DNA of 64,000 nt from Campanula takesimana. Lineage: Eukaryota; Streptophyta; Magnoliopsida; Asterales; Campanulaceae. A program made the translations under genes and the position numbers. Within the stretch, counting starts at the first letter, position 1; each line of letters opens with the position of its first letter. Below the pieces are notes generated by a model. The model was not told where the DNA came from and ran no database searches. It worked only from the letters and a program-made list of their open reading frames with translations. The stretch covers positions 620,001 to 684,000 of the forward strand of contig JAOWBW010000484.1 of the NCBI GenBank assembly GCA_026119855.1, given 5' to 3'. Positions 1 through 11,745 of this stretch are shown here, piece after piece.

Positions 1-681
1 ATTATTATTCAATGACCAATTACAAAAGACGATCTTCACTAATCTAGTTGCACGAATTACTTAGGCAATTTATAATTCCATCAACCTAAATCTAGATCTT
101 AGATCTCTACTTGTATCTCTCAAAGATGACCGGCAAAAATAATGCTAGGGGAGGGGTTAGTATTTATAGTCATAGATACTAGAAACCCAAAAAGGAGAAG
201 GAATCATAATCCTTGTGTACAATGTAATTGGAATCCTATCTCTTGTGTACAAAGTAATTATATTCTCATTAGAAAACGCTTTCCTAATTCTTGAACAATT
301 CCTTGTACCAATAAGAAATTTAATTAAACTAATAAACCTTAATCCTTGTACCAAAAGGATTTCTTTTTTCCAATTCAAGTCCTAGGAATTACTCGACTTG
401 TCGCGGAACATATTCTTAGCCAATAGCCATTGATTCAAAGGTATATTCCCAAAAATAATATGTAGGAGAGGGTTGTTCATGGAGAGTAGTCATGCAAGAT
501 CTGTGTGAGTCCATATGTACTAAGTTGTAACAACTACATATATTATTATAATGATATCCTGGCTAAGTGCCCCCAGATGTAGTCATGTGTTGATGAACTG
601 GGTTATCAAACATTGATGTTATTTGTTCTTTCATATTATTATTATGTGTTGAATTACTTTCTCCATATTGATTGACTGCTA
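1..681. other. Unassigned AT-rich flank with a minus-strand TATA-like motif
   Basis: No convincing protein-coding segment is visible. On the minus strand a CTATAAATA motif lies at 161-169, followed leftward by about 150 bases of plain leader-like sequence that runs off the window. This could be the promoter of a gene to the left or the U3/R part of an old LTR. The alternating short phrases around 205-355 (repeats of TTGTAC and AATCC type) favour a decayed mobile element, but no paired end is in view. Confidence 0.3.
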
Positions 682-724
682 CTATGGGCTAGTGGATGTA
701 GAGATCCCCCAAATCCCCAACATA

Positions 725-862
725 GCCGTCCCTAAAAGAGTGACCCAGTGGTAAAGCCAAGCCTCACCCTCGGTGAGCGCTAGGGTTCGATCCTTAGATC
801 TCCTCGCCTCCTTTTTGCGTGGAAATCGTCCAAAAAAAGAAAAAAAAAGAAAAAGTCTAAAG
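725..862 (+). mobile_element. tRNA-derived SINE, plus orientation
   Basis: The segment has an A-box-like TGACCCAGTGG at 741-751 and a B-box GGTTCGATCC at 784-793 with tRNA-like spacing. It then has a tRNA-unrelated body and an A-rich tail of AAAAAAAGAAAA type at about 832-858. This is the expected layout of a pol III transcribed plant SINE. A second, truncated copy with the same body lies in intron 3 of the neighbouring PCR gene in the other orientation, which supports a repeat family rather than a lone tRNA relic. Confidence 0.7.
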
Positions 863-1015
863 ACACGGTCCTCAAATTTTATACGCGGCAATTGGAAATT
901 TCACAAATGTAAACACCTTACGTAATTTTATATTATTATATTGATTAGTCAAAGGATAGGCATTCAACCTTAGACTACCCACCTATTTTATTACTTTCAA
1001 TATTTGTCATTTTGT

Positions 1016-1025
1016 CTATAAAAAG
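1016..1025 (+). promoter_or_regulatory. TATA box of the PCR-family gene
   Basis: CTATAAAAAG lies about 90 bases before the ATG at 1110. A start of transcription roughly 30 bases downstream falls near the in-frame ATG at 1044, so that upstream ATG would be at or outside the mRNA end. This supports 1110 as the translation start. Confidence 0.6.
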
Positions 1026-1109
1026 AAACAAGCATAAACTTGTATGGTACAACTCATCATCTTAAACACAAACTCTTTCTTCCAAATCTGTCTTTACTAC
1101 ATATTAACC

Positions 1110-3829
1110 ATGTATCCTCCAAACCCAAGTGAGTATCAAAAGTCACCACCACCTTCAGCTCCACCACCGGAGTTTAGCCATTATGCTCAGCCACCGCCAC
1201 CACAACCACCATACGGTGGTGCACAGTATGCAACCGGTGTTCCGGTGCAATCCACCGCCACTCCTGTTCCGTGGTCCACTGGCCTTTGTGATTGTTGCGA
1301 TGATGTTCCAAACTGTAAGCCTATTATATCAGCATGATCAACTTTTTATTGAATTATCATATTCTTACATCTTCTTCCGGATAATTGAGATGAAAACAAA
1401 ATTTGAAAAAATAAATAAAAATACATAAGCCTTTTTTTTGTTGAGATAATTGCATAGAAACAAGAAAGAGATAGATAAAAAAAAAAATCACCTTGCCTCG
1501 AAAATTCGAAATCCACTTTAATTCTGGTGATGAACTGAATATAAATGTAACCAAAAATATAAGAAAAATAATTATCCTAATGAAATCACTAATTCATCAC
1601 TTATAAAATCATAAATGAATATTTGAATTATTACTAATTCTAATTCTAATTCTTCAATCACATTCCACCAAATCAAAGTGAGACTTATTTTTAATGGAAG
1701 ATAAATTAAGTATTTATTGAAACTTTTTGTAAACTTAATTGTTCTTTGTTATTTATTTGTTACACATGCAGGTTGCTTAACATGTTGGTGTCCATGCATA
1801 ACTTTCGGGCAGATAGCAGAAATCGTCGATAAGGGAACAACCTGTATGATTTCTTACAAAATACTCACATGCTTAATTTCTTGGCCATTAATTGATTTAA
1901 CAAATTAATCTTACGATGTGATCAATAATTTTGGTTAATTTTGTTTAAAATAAATTAAACAGCTTGTGGTGTACATGGGGCACTGTATGCGTTGATAGCG
2001 GTGGTGAGCGGTTGCGCTTGCATATATTCATGTGTGTACCGATCCAAGATGAGACGACAATATATGCTGCCGGAGAGCCCTTGCAACGATTGTCTTCTTC
2101 ATTGCTGTTGCGACGCGTGTGCTTTATGTCAAGAATATCGCGAGCTTAAAAATCGTGGATTCGACATGTCCATAGGTATTAATTACTACACCATACATCT
2201 TTTTTTTAATGATTTTATCGTTTCATTGATTATAAAGTTAATGTTTACACAATGCTAATTAATTATACGTTCATCTTAAAATGAATGTCTTGATTTAGTT
2301 TTGATTAAGAGCACATTTAGATAATTTTTTCGGGATGGAAGTAGTATATAATAGTTGAATTTTCTATTTCAACAATATTATTTGATTATGCGGACTATTT
2401 GGTTATTTTTGGTACAGAAATGTCCTTGTCTTGTTATCATTTGATTCTCTAGCTAGTTGGTTTATTACTTTATTTGTTTGAGTTTCTAAGCTAACTTAAG
2501 TACGTATGCCGAAATAAATTCATCTAGAAAAAGGGTTAGCTTACCTGCTTAACTTGTTGTGATTTTTTTTATTTTTTATTTTTTTTATTTTTTTACGATG
2601 TCCACGTCATAAGGAGGCGAGGGGGGATCAAACCCTAGCGCTCACATATGTGTGTGTGTGTGTGTGTGTGTGTGTATTTCTTGAAAAAATTATCTCCAAA
2701 TGAATTTTTATATTTCAATTACCAATAAATTTAAATATAATTATGTATATATATATATATATATATGTATATATCCTGAAACTATTGTCGTCAGATGAAT
2801 TTTTATTTTTCAACTACAAATAAAAAATAATTTTATTATTGATAGTATTTATTATGATGTATTAATAATTTTTTTTATATTTTATTAAAATACTTAAATT
2901 TACATATATAATTAATTATATCTCATTCGTACTATTAAACTGAAAAATGAAAAAAAAAATATTCTGAAATGTAAATGGGGAAGATAAGGAATGGTATGCA
3001 AATTGCAATTAGAGACGTAGGGATTTATTTTGCTTAGGGGATTTGGATTCTTTTACATTCAAAAAAAAAAAAAAAAAAAGTCAGATAAATAAAAAAGGGT
3101 TAGCCTACCAACTTGACTTTCAAGTTATTAACTTCATTTGTTAAATAAAAAGCCTTAACATATGATAATCGTTACCATGCTTAACGTACTGAAAATAGTT
3201 GTTACCAATATCTGGTCACATCTATTTATTTAAGTTATTGGGTGGTAGAGATTTGATAAACAAAATATATGACTTATAGACTTGTTTAACATAATGAATT
3301 TCTTCCATACGTATCTAAAAAAGAGAGACGTAGTCAAATACACATGTTCTAACGGTTCTAAATCTCATATTTGACCTAAATATCGATACTCTCTCCGTCC
3401 CTATTGAAAATTGAAAAGATAGTTTCCTCTTGACTATTATAGTCAAAATTTTAAATTTTGACAAAAAAAAAATAAGCATTTAATTACCTTCATAACATTT
3501 TAAGAATCATTATTAATCGTAACTATAATTGTGCATCAATAAAAGTTCTTTCAATAACAGTTTTAATTTTTTTATGACAATTTCAAAAGAAATTGATTAA
3601 AATTCAACCAAGTTAACAATAATTGTCAAAGTGAGACTATTTTCTGGAACTAAGGAAGTATTAATTATATATAATTTCTTAAGCATATTTTTTAGAAAAA
3701 TAATAATTTATTTTGATATAATCCTGGATTTGATAATTGATATTGATTACAGGATGGGAAGGAAATATGGAGAGACAAAACCGTGGAGTAGCAATGGCAC
3801 CAGTGGTTCATGGAGGAATGACCCGTTGA
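1110..3829 (+). CDS. PCR: PLANT CADMIUM RESISTANCE / cell-number-regulator family protein (PLAC8 domain), four exons
   Basis: Four exons join in frame to 188 codons: 1110-1314, 1772-1843, 1963-2175 and 3753-3829, all with GT-AG introns. The N-terminus (residues 1-65) is rich in proline, tyrosine and glutamine. The PLAC8 domain follows, with the CCLTCWCPC cysteine motif near residues 69-77, the ITFGQIAEIVDKG block, a hydrophobic membrane segment around GALYALIAVVSGCACIYS, and the second cysteine cluster CNDCLLHCCCDACALCQEYREL. It ends in GGMTR, as PCR proteins do. Family members are small plasma-membrane proteins linked to cadmium and zinc efflux or to organ size; which role applies here cannot be read from the sequence. 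Intron 3 (2176-3752) is enlarged by a SINE fragment, microsatellites and a MITE. The upstream in-frame ATG at 1044 is probably not used, because a TATA box sits at 1016. No damage is seen, so the gene is probably functional. Confidence 0.9.
2562..2646 (-). mobile_element. Truncated SINE copy, minus orientation, in PCR intron 3
   Basis: Read on the minus strand, the segment has GAGCGCTAGGG, the B-box GGTTTGATCC (plus positions 2625-2634), a CTCGCCTCC body and then an A-rich tail (plus-strand T-rich 2562-2594). The same phrases occur in order in the SINE at 725-862. The A-box half is missing; a TG microsatellite begins exactly where it should continue. Confidence 0.65.
2647..2767. repeat. TG and TA microsatellites
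   Basis: About 14 TG units run from 2649 to 2675, and about 11 TA units from 2745 to 2766. Both are in intron 3 of the PCR gene, the first abutting the truncated SINE. Confidence 0.9.
3387..3660. mobile_element. Stowaway-like MITE in PCR intron 3
   Basis: The left end TACTCTCTCCGTCCC and the right end, whose reverse complement begins TACTTCCTTAGTTCC, are imperfect terminal inverted repeats with TA at each outer edge. Inner arm sequence (GAAAA...ATAGTTTC against GAAAATAGTCTC) also pairs. This is the usual Stowaway (Tc1/mariner-derived) plan. It ends about 90 bases before exon 4. Confidence 0.65.
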
Positions 3830-4452
3830 CTTTGACTAGATCACAACTCAAGTACCAGTCACTTAATCATCCTATAAAATCAATCTTAATAATAAACCAT
3901 GTAATTTGTATTTTATTTCCTTCTATTTATGCTTATGTTCTTAATTATCTTTTTTTGTTTGTTTAATCTGTCAATTTAAAGATTGAAATGAACCATAATG
4001 TGTATCGTACTGTTTGTGAAAGTCATACAATTTTAATACATTTTCTTTTTGTCTTAAAATGATTTTTCCATTTGATTATTCAAATATTTTAAGAATATGA
4101 ATACTTGTTTCACTAACCATGTCTTATTTATGCATTTTAAAGCTCATATTGTAGAAATAGAAAGAAATTATTGGAACAATGAGAAATGACAAATGAGAAG
4201 ATCATATTGACAGAGAGAGATATGAGTCGAGATCTCCTATATATTTCTTTTTGTACCACTCTCCGTACTATTTATGATTCAACCGATTCACAGTTATTAT
4301 GCAATTATTAAAGCTGATATCATGATAAGGTCATTCAAACATATAAGCCATTAAATCACGAGGTCATCCAATATAAATTGTTCGGTAGCTAACCATATTT
4401 TGGTGGGTTAGTCTCCTGTAAAAACACGTTTTTCCTAATGAGTAGGAAAAAC
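3830..4452. other. Intergenic region downstream of the PCR gene
   Basis: AT-rich, without a convincing ORF. It should hold the 3' UTR and polyadenylation signals of the PCR gene. Its last 33 bases are most of a perfect 18-base inverted repeat that the next retrotransposon split. Confidence 0.6.
4420..4452. repeat. Perfect 18-bp inverted repeat split by a retrotransposon
   Basis: The arm AAAAACACGTTTTTCCTA (4420-4437) is followed by spacer ATGAG and then by TAGGAAAAAC (4443-4452). The missing GTGTTTTT is found at 20212-20219, just past the target duplication on the far side of the Tat-like element. Rejoined, the two arms are exact reverse complements. Confidence 0.85.
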
Positions 4453-5059
4453 TGATGACGCCCTGAGATTTGGGGTCATGGAGGGGGATCTTCAGCTAGC
4501 TATTTCCGGTTCCTGAATCACACCACAGACAAAACACCGTTAAGACCAGGGCCGGGTTTGAATCCGGCTTAGGCCCTCGGGTGTGAGAATAAGATCTCTG
4601 AGGAAAACCTAAGAAGAAAGGCTTGTGAATGCCTTGTGTGTGAATTAGGGTTAAAATGCGTACCTTGCCCAAGGGGGCGTTAAGGGGTATTTATAGGTTA
4701 TAGAGGGAGAGAATGAAAGGATAAGATCTGGACATTAACCGACTTGGTACGGACTTGGGACACGTGCCAGGATCTTATTGGACGATGGGTCCACCACTTG
4801 TAATCGTGGTCTGACAGGTACGGGTCGTTAACGTCCCTTGGACGTATTTGCCAGCTGTAAAGTGCAGGTTCCGGGCTCATTAATAGGTAACGGGAGGCAA
4901 GGCCTTCCCTGTGCCAGGTCAGCGATCGGGCTTAATCCTCGGGCTTAATCGTCCATGGGTTCGCCGGTTCGGGCTTGAGGTTCAGGGCCTGGTTAAGATA
5001 GGCTCGGTCAGTCCGGTTCGCCCGAGCTTGGCCCCGGTCTGACAAGCTCGGGCTCATCA
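4453..5059 (-). repeat. 3' LTR of the Tat-like element
   Basis: 607 bp, nearly identical to 19601-20206. A TATAAATA motif on the minus strand (plus 4688-4697, TATTTATAGG) marks the likely promoter. LTR ends are TGATGA...TCATCA on the plus strand. Confidence 0.92.
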
Positions 5060-5886
5060 GTGGCCCCTAACTCCGAGGATCAGCTTATTTATGAGCGATG
5101 CGAGGAGTTACATCTTTATAGTGGTTGACGATGGGACGGTGGGCCCCTCACGCCAGGCGTCTGACATGTTTTTTGTAGTTTGAAAAGACACGCTACATGC
5201 GCATTTAATGCGAACCGTCATCGGTTTTCGAAAAACCAATTCCCCCCTCTTCGTTTCTCGGGTACACACAGGGTCAATTCCGGGTTATAGGTAAAACCGA
5301 CCCATTTTAGGTTCTATAAATAACCCAAATTGGATCATTCAAAGCTTTCAACACCCTGAACTTTCTGCTATTGCTCTTGGAATAATTATTGCTCTCAACA
5401 ACAGCGATTTGATCTTTCTATTTCTTTTGCTCGATCGTTTTTCAGGTAGCGCTTTAAATTTCGCTTTCGTCGCTTGATTTTTAACTGCTAACTCTTTAAT
5501 TTTGAGCTTTCTCCGCCACTTTTTCCGGTAAAAACCCTAACCGCCGTATTTTCAAAGTCTCGAAGTCACGAACAAAATTTTTCCCACTTTTGACCAGTTG
5601 AATCGTCTTTTTATTAGGAATCTCTGGTCCGGTTCTTGGTTTTTTAGAATCTCTCAAAAAGCTTCTAACTTCGACCATGGATGAACTGGACCTGGGGCGG
5701 ATGCTTCGTTCTGACCTCTATGGTTGTTGTCGAAAAACGGGAGGAATTTATAGATACTTAATAAATGTTTGGAAACGACTTTCTTTATCTGCCTTCAAAA
5801 CAATAAGGACAGTTTATAATTAGGATTCCTGGATTCTACCCCTGCTGTGGGAAACAGGTCCCTCGGTCCACTTCGATTCCGGAAGA
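5060..5886 (+). promoter_or_regulatory. Promoter and leader of the antisense ORF in the Tat-like element
   Basis: On the plus strand TCTATAAATAA lies at 5313-5323, followed by a pyrimidine-rich leader of about 550-650 bases before the ORF starts. TTTTTCAG at about 5439-5446 could be a splice acceptor. Only a 40-codon ORF (ATG at about 5677) is present in the leader. The sequence thus looks like a promoter facing into the element from its 3' end. Confidence 0.5.
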
Positions 5887-6877
5887 ATGAGGGTTTTGGG
5901 GGGGGGGGGCGAGGAACAATTAGGGATTTTTGTGAAAACCGTATTAACTCGGTTCCCGAACAATGTAGATATGGCTGGCAATGCTAGAAGGTTGGTGAGG
6001 TTAGGTGGTGACCACGTGTCTACAAGCGGGCCGGATCCCAGGACTTGGTTGGATACTCCTTTAAATGATATTATGCATGTCCATGACCAGGATCACGATA
6101 TCCCCATGAATGCTGGTGTGATTGAAGTGACCAGTAGCGGGGATGCTTCAGAGCGGGCTGATGATGGCGATAACTTTTTGTTGGACGAGCCTGCCCGAGA
6201 CATTGATGAAGATGGGTCTTCTGGTACCCCTACAGATTCACGCGAGCAGTTAGAGAGATTGGCCCCTGATACCGCCCACAAAGTTAACTTGCTTCGTTCT
6301 CCTGTTAGGATTGTAGATTCTTTTCCTGAGGGTCTGGATAATAGGGTAGTTAGTAAAGTTGGTGCATCTTGCTCTGGTGCGGGCTTAGGAGATGAGGATG
6401 AGCAGGATTCTGATGATGAATTTTTATCACAATTGCGTATTGACTCCAAAATCTATCTTGTCAGCGATCTTGGTGAGTATGAGTCGCCCATAGGAGGTGA
6501 TACAATGACCCCTTCTTTGGTCCGGGCAGAGAACCTTGCATGTGTCTTTTTCCCGGTTCAATTTAAAAACGGGCTCCGCCTTCCCCTAGATCCTTTCATT
6601 TGTGAATTTCTTGAATTTACTTATTGCCTCCCAATGGATTTGACTCCAAATGTCATTCGCTATTTGGTATCTTTTATAGTTGTTAGCCGCGTCTTAGGGT
6701 ACGAGCCTTCTTTATCTTCACTTCATATTTATTTTACCCATCAAGTCACTACGGGCTGTTTGAGCTTGAAAACTAAACCCCGGTCTGAGAAAATATTCTC
6801 CGCTGCTACAAACAAGTTTAATCAATGGCAAAGATACCCTTTTGTCATCCAGAACCGATTAGGCTGGCCATTTCCTT
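5887..6877 (+). pseudogene. Antisense extra ORF (aORF) of the Tat-like element, 5' segment
   Basis: The plus-strand ORF starts with ATG at 5887 or, more likely, at the in-frame ATG 5971 (MAGNARRLV). It stays open until the nested Tekay-like element at 6878. The N-terminal half is acidic and low in complexity. Residues from about 220 on (VFFPVQFKNGLRLPLDPFIC, YLVSFIVVSRVLGYEPSLS) resemble the plant putative gypsy-type transposon domain (Pfam PF04195, Transposase_28), from memory of the family. The domain is known from extra ORFs of Tat-lineage gypsy elements and its role is unknown. Reading continues in frame at 15872-16149 on the other side of the insertion. The ORF is antisense to gag-pol, so it needs its own promoter; a TATA box is present at 5313. 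It is broken only by the insertion: no other stop was found. Confidence 0.7.
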
Positions 6878-9494
6878 TGACACGCCCCAAGTCCCGGGAT
6901 TCCCTAATAGAACCTCGAACCTGGTGCGCGTAACTAACAAGAATCAAGAAACTAACAAGAAACAGGATGACATCAGCTTATAACAAACTGATATGATATA
7001 TATACTCTAGAGTAAGGAGCTAAGATAGCTCACAACAAGAGTTCTAGACAAGAAAATTAAAACCAAACTTGGTTACATACAGCGGAAGACATGCCCAACA
7101 CATAAGCTGGCATTACAAGATGTCTAGCGACAACAAGTACTATACAAGACTGTCTACCCCAAAATAAGGAGTTATACAACCCATACAAAATCGTCCTCAC
7201 CAAAGTGTAAAAGGACACAAGCCCCAAAATAATAACAACCTGCGTAGTAAGCTCCCAGTTATGACGAGCCTCACTGCGCAATATCACTAGCCTTCCTTTG
7301 ATCTAAGGAAAACAAATATACAAGGAACGGGGTGAGATAAATCTCAGTAAGCTATTAGATGCAACTACATGACATGTTATCATGCAATTCAAGTAGATAC
7401 TCAAGTAATCATGTATCAAGTATCATCAAGTAACAAGTATATGAGAGGCTAAGCCAACTCATCAAGTAGCACATAAGGCTAAACTATCACGTTACAAAGG
7501 ATATTGCTTCCTTCCTTATTCCTCCCAAGAATACCATTGTTGTCGTAGCTTGTATTACTTTTGACAATCACGATCAATATCAAGAAACTGCTTATGCAGT
7601 ATATATAAGAAGACCCGGTAACCAGTGTCATTCCCAAGATCAAGATTCACGAGGTGTTCACGATTTTAGCGTTCACTTTTATCAGGCTTATTGCTCTAAT
7701 AAAGGAAGCTATGCCCTTACTATGGCCTGTAGTAAGGGGTCAAGCGCAGATACATAGATCCCCGATTATCACTTTGGCCCCAGCCTCATGATAAGCGTGA
7801 ACCTATATACCTCCGAACAAGCAAGGACCAGCTGGACTCACACAAGAATGCAAAAGTAGGTATTTACTTGAACTACGAGAGTAGAACTAATCCAAAAGTA
7901 GTGGACTAGCTCATCAAGAAACATGCTTCAAGTAATCAAGAATTCACATTATTATCAAGTAGCTATATGCAATGTTTGCACATACACATCAAGAACATGT
8001 CTCTTACACGTTAGTGCTTGTTCATAGGACTTTCTAGTTCATTACCATACACATGTATTGGTTTCAAGGCATGTACAAGATTTTATCATCTTATATTCGA
8101 GTTCTTAATCCAATTCCATGGATGTTTAAGACATGTACAAGATTTTATTATCTTATACTCAAGTTATCATTCCAATCTTTGGACATTCAAATCATATATA
8201 AAAGTTAGACATCTTATACTTCAAGTTCATCATCCTATACTTTGGATGTTTAAACTCAAGACATTGTTCTAATGCCCCTAAGGTGAACAAACATTGGTTT
8301 CAAGACACATATAACATATTAGTGCTTGTTCATAGCACTTTCAAGACATAAAGAAGAGTTGTTACTCTTATACTTAAGTCCTCATTTGAGTTCTATAATT
8401 GTTCATGTTCAAGACTAAGTTCTAATGCCCCAAAAGGTACATATACACATGCTAGGACATCTTATACTAAGGCTCTATGCCTTAGGAGGGGTAAGGTTTC
8501 ATTTCATTTAGGATTTAAAACACTTTTGTTAAAACAGGGGACCGGGCGGGCGCTTGCTTCTACCCGGGCGGGCGCTCGGTCTAGGGTTGCAGGGCAAGGG
8601 GCGCTCGGTGCAAACCAGGCGCGCACTCACAAGTTCAACAGAACTTTTTGGTCATGAAACACGAGGTAAGCGGGCGCTCGTTGTGAGGTCGAGCGGGCGC
8701 TCCTTAAGCTATCAGGAGGGCGCTCGGCGCATACCAGGCGGGCGCTCGCTACCATTTCCAGCAAAACCCAATTTCTTTCCAGGCTTAAGAATTCTCTGTC
8801 CCAAGCGTAGGAGTGTACTTTTACTAACATTCTAACAACTAGGCAATGCCCATGAGTATAATAACAAGCTGAAACCATTACTTTCAAGTTTCTTTCATCC
8901 TTTTACACAGTATGTTTATACTCCCTTTATCCCAAAATTACAAGTATCACAAAAAATCACCCCAAACACGAAATTGACAAGCACAAGTATCAGGAATAAC
9001 ATATATGCATGTTATTACAAGCAAGGGGTAGCTAATTACTTACCTAGTCCGAAATCAAGTTCACCCAAATTAATTTTTGTTCGGCAGGAAACGCTCTATT
9101 CAACGCCACGAATATTTATCCGGGATCGGAATCGAGAACAGAGAGATAATTAAACTCGAGGAGTCGAGAATATGGTAAAACTCTAACCCTAACTTTCAAG
9201 AACACAGAGAGAACGAAAAACAAATTGGGGATGATGCTTTCTCAGGCAAACAAACAAGATATACTTAGAAGTTTCAAGAAATGACCAGTAGGCCCCTCAA
9301 GTTTCACTTTTAATAAAAAGGCCCCTAAAGTCATATTTTCACAAATGACCCAAAAGTCAAAACTAGACATTTAACCACCTTAATATTCTAAAGAAGTTAA
9401 GAAATTAATCCAAGTAAAACTAGCACATAATATGCAAGTTCAAGAATTTAACAAGCAAGTCAAGAATTTAACAAGAATAAGGATGGGCGTTACA
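6878..9494 (-). repeat. 3' LTR of the Tekay-like element
   Basis: 2,617 bp, matching 13256-15866 with scattered substitutions and small indels. It contains a GC-rich motif cluster at 8541-8753. The polypurine stretch next to it in the interior (AGGTAGGGAGGA on the minus strand, plus 9495-9506) supports the element's orientation. Confidence 0.92.
8541..8753 (-). repeat. GCGCCCGC motif cluster in LTR
   Basis: At least seven copies of a GCGGGCGCT-like word (plus strand) lie in about 210 bp of otherwise AT-rich LTR, including ACCAGGCGGGCGCTCG and two GGGCGGGCGC boxes. In element sense the core reads AGCGCCCGC. Confidence 0.85.
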
Positions 9495-9529
9495 TCCTCC
9501 CTACCTTAAAGAAAATTCGCCCACGAATT

Positions 9530-10749
9530 TTACTTACCAAGATTTTCAAATATGCTCGGGTATTTATCTCGCATCTCTTTCTCGGTTTCCCAAGTAGCCT
9601 CTTCTATTTCATGATTTCTAATTTCTCCAAAGGACCTTCACAATAGGAATCCTTTTGGTGCGCAAGACTTGCTATTTCCAGTCAAGAATTTCAATAGGTT
9701 GTTCCTCATAAAACAAATCAGGCTGAAATGGAATAGCCTCATACTCAAGAACATGTGACTCATCCGCCATATACTTGCGAAGCATAGATACATGGAATAC
9801 ATCATGAATACCAGATAAAGAAGGTGGTAGAGCAACTCTATAAGCCAACTTCCCAACTCTTTCAAGAATTTCAAATGGACCGATATAACGAGGAGATAAC
9901 TTTCATTTCTTCCCAAATCTCTTTACACCTCTATGAGGAGAGACTTTCAAGAATATAAAGTCACCTACCTGGAATTCAAGATCCCTTCTGCGATGATCAG
10001 CATAACTCTTTTGTCTACTTTGAGCTGTGCGCAATCTATCTCTGATTAATTTCACACTCTCAACTGATTGTTGAACCATTTCAGGTCCCAAGAGTCTAGC
10101 TTCTCCCACTTCATCTCAGCATATAGGAGATCGACATTTTCTTCCATAAAGAGCTTCATATGGAGCCATTTCAATGCTAGACTGATAACTGTTGTTATAA
10201 GCAAACTCATCCAAAGGAAGATGAGTATCCCAACTGACTTTAAAATTCAACAACACAAGCACGTAACATATCCTCGAGAATCTGTATAAGTCTCTCAGAT
10301 TGCCCATCAGATTGGGGAAGAAAAGCTGTACTGAAATTCAATTTAGTACCCATGGCAACCTGAAGAGCCTGCCAGAATCGAGAAATAAAACGAGGATCTC
10401 TGTCAGATACAATACTCACAGGAACTCCATGGAGTCGAACAATCTCCTGAACATATAAAGATACCAACTGAGACAATGAATATCCCATGGAAACAGACAA
10501 GAAGTGAGCTGACTTGGTCAGTCTATCCACTATAACCCAAACAGCATTATGGCCTCGTCTGGTACGTGGCAAACCAGTCACAAAATCCATAGTGATATGC
10601 TCCCATTTCCACTCTGGAATTTCTAATGGTTGCAACAAACCTGCTGGACGTTGATGTTCCACTTTCACTTGTTGACAAGTCAGACACTTGGACACATATT
10701 CTGCAATTTCTCTTTTCATGTTGTTCCACCAAAAATGCTTTTTCAAGTC
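9530..10749 (-). pseudogene. Integrase and chromodomain-like tail of the Tekay-like element
   Basis: Minus-strand reading gives the zinc-binding region (FWWNNMKREIAEYVSKCLTC) and then the catalytic core with its acidic triad in DFVTGL, SDRDPRF and GQSERLIQILED. Next come LPLDEFAYNNSYQSS, a GPFEILERVGKLAYRV segment and a chromodomain-like end around KVLWRN and EIEEATWETEKEM. A stop at about 10747 splits it from RNase H. More stops occur after CRSPIC (near 10113), after FGKK (near 9900) and around 9640-9670, where the frame also shifts. The order and the type of C-terminal domain fit Tekay/Del chromoviruses, whose integrase tail is thought to steer insertion to heterochromatin. No functional protein could be made. 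Confidence 0.85.
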
Positions 10750-11745
10750 TTAGTACATTTTTGTGCTTCCAGAATGAATAGTATATTTGGCTTTGTGAGC
10801 CTCTTCAAGCACTTTCTTCTTAATCTCAAGATCAGCTAGAATGCAAACTCTGCCTCGAAAGGTAAGAATTCCATCACTATTGAAAGAAAAATCTGGTTGT
10901 TTTCCTTCATTCATTCCACTAATAATTTTCTGCAATTCAGAATCACTTACTTGAGCTTCTTTGATCTGTTGGAGTAAATCTGAAGTAGCCTTTATATTTG
11001 CAAGGATAATTCCATGTCTTGATTCACAAGGACTCCAATCACATAAATCCTCTAACATCTTCCATTCACGAATCATCAAGCAAGAAATATAAGTCTTTCT
11101 GCTCAGTGCATCTGCCACAACATTTGCCTTTCCTGGAAGATAAAGGATAGTACAATCATGATCCTTCAATTTCTCCATCCATCTATGTTGTCTCATGTTA
11201 AGCTCTTTTTGAGAAAACAAGTACTTCAAGCTCTTATGATCTGTGAAGACTTCAAATTTTGTTCCATACAAGTAATGCCTCCATTTATGTAAAGCAAAAA
11301 TAATCGCAGCCAACTCTAAATCATGAGTAGGATAGTTATTTTCATAAGGAGATAATTTTCGAGAAGCATAAGCTATTACCTTGCCATCTTGCATCAGAAC
11401 ATAACCCAATCCTTCTTTAGAAGCTTCAGTATAAACCATGAAATTCTCAGAACCACTAGGCAAAGCCAAGACTGGAGCTGTAGTTAAGCGCCTTTTCAAC
11501 TCTTGAAAACTTACTTCACATTTGTCACTCCACTCAAAAGAAATAGCTTTCTGAGTCAGATTAGTCAATGGAGTAGCAATCTTGGAGAATCCCTCAATGA
11601 ATCTCCGATAATAACTAGCTAAGTCCAAGAAACTACGGATCTCTGTCACTGTAGTTGGCCTCTTCCAGTTTACAACTGCTTCAACTTTGGAAGGATCTAC
11701 TGCAATACCAGTAGCAGACACAACATGTCCCAAGAATGAAACCTC
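10750..11745 (-). pseudogene. End of reverse transcriptase and RNase H of the Tekay-like element
   Basis: The open stretch starts within the RT connection (FLGHVVSATGIAVDPSKVEA). It runs through the YYRRFIEGFSKIATPLT block into RNase H: FMVYTEASKEGLG, ELAAIIFALHKWRHYLYG, FTDHKSLKYLF and the GKANVVADALSR end. The first conserved aspartate of the usual CDAS motif reads TEAS, so a key acidic residue is changed. The fingers and palm of RT, including the YVDD box, are missing: the protease segment joins this one directly in another frame near 11745. Confidence 0.85.

Noticed and set aside
784..793. Possible tRNA gene at the GGTTCGATCC box
   Set aside because: Only A- and B-box-like words are present; there are no acceptor or anticodon stems, and an A-rich tail and a second copy indicate a SINE.
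1044..1112. Upstream in-frame ATG at 1044 as the start of the PCR protein
   Set aside because: It falls at the expected transcription start 30 bases after the TATA box, and the family start fits MYPPNPSEY at 1110.
2300..2350. MITE right end (GGGATGGAAGTAGTA) in PCR intron 3
   Set aside because: No matching left end was found nearby, so only an isolated fragment could be claimed.
8554..8835. ORFs in the GC-rich part of the Tekay-like LTRs (also 14982-15209)
   Set aside because: They exist because the GC cluster lacks stop codons; the two LTR versions differ, and no known domain is seen.
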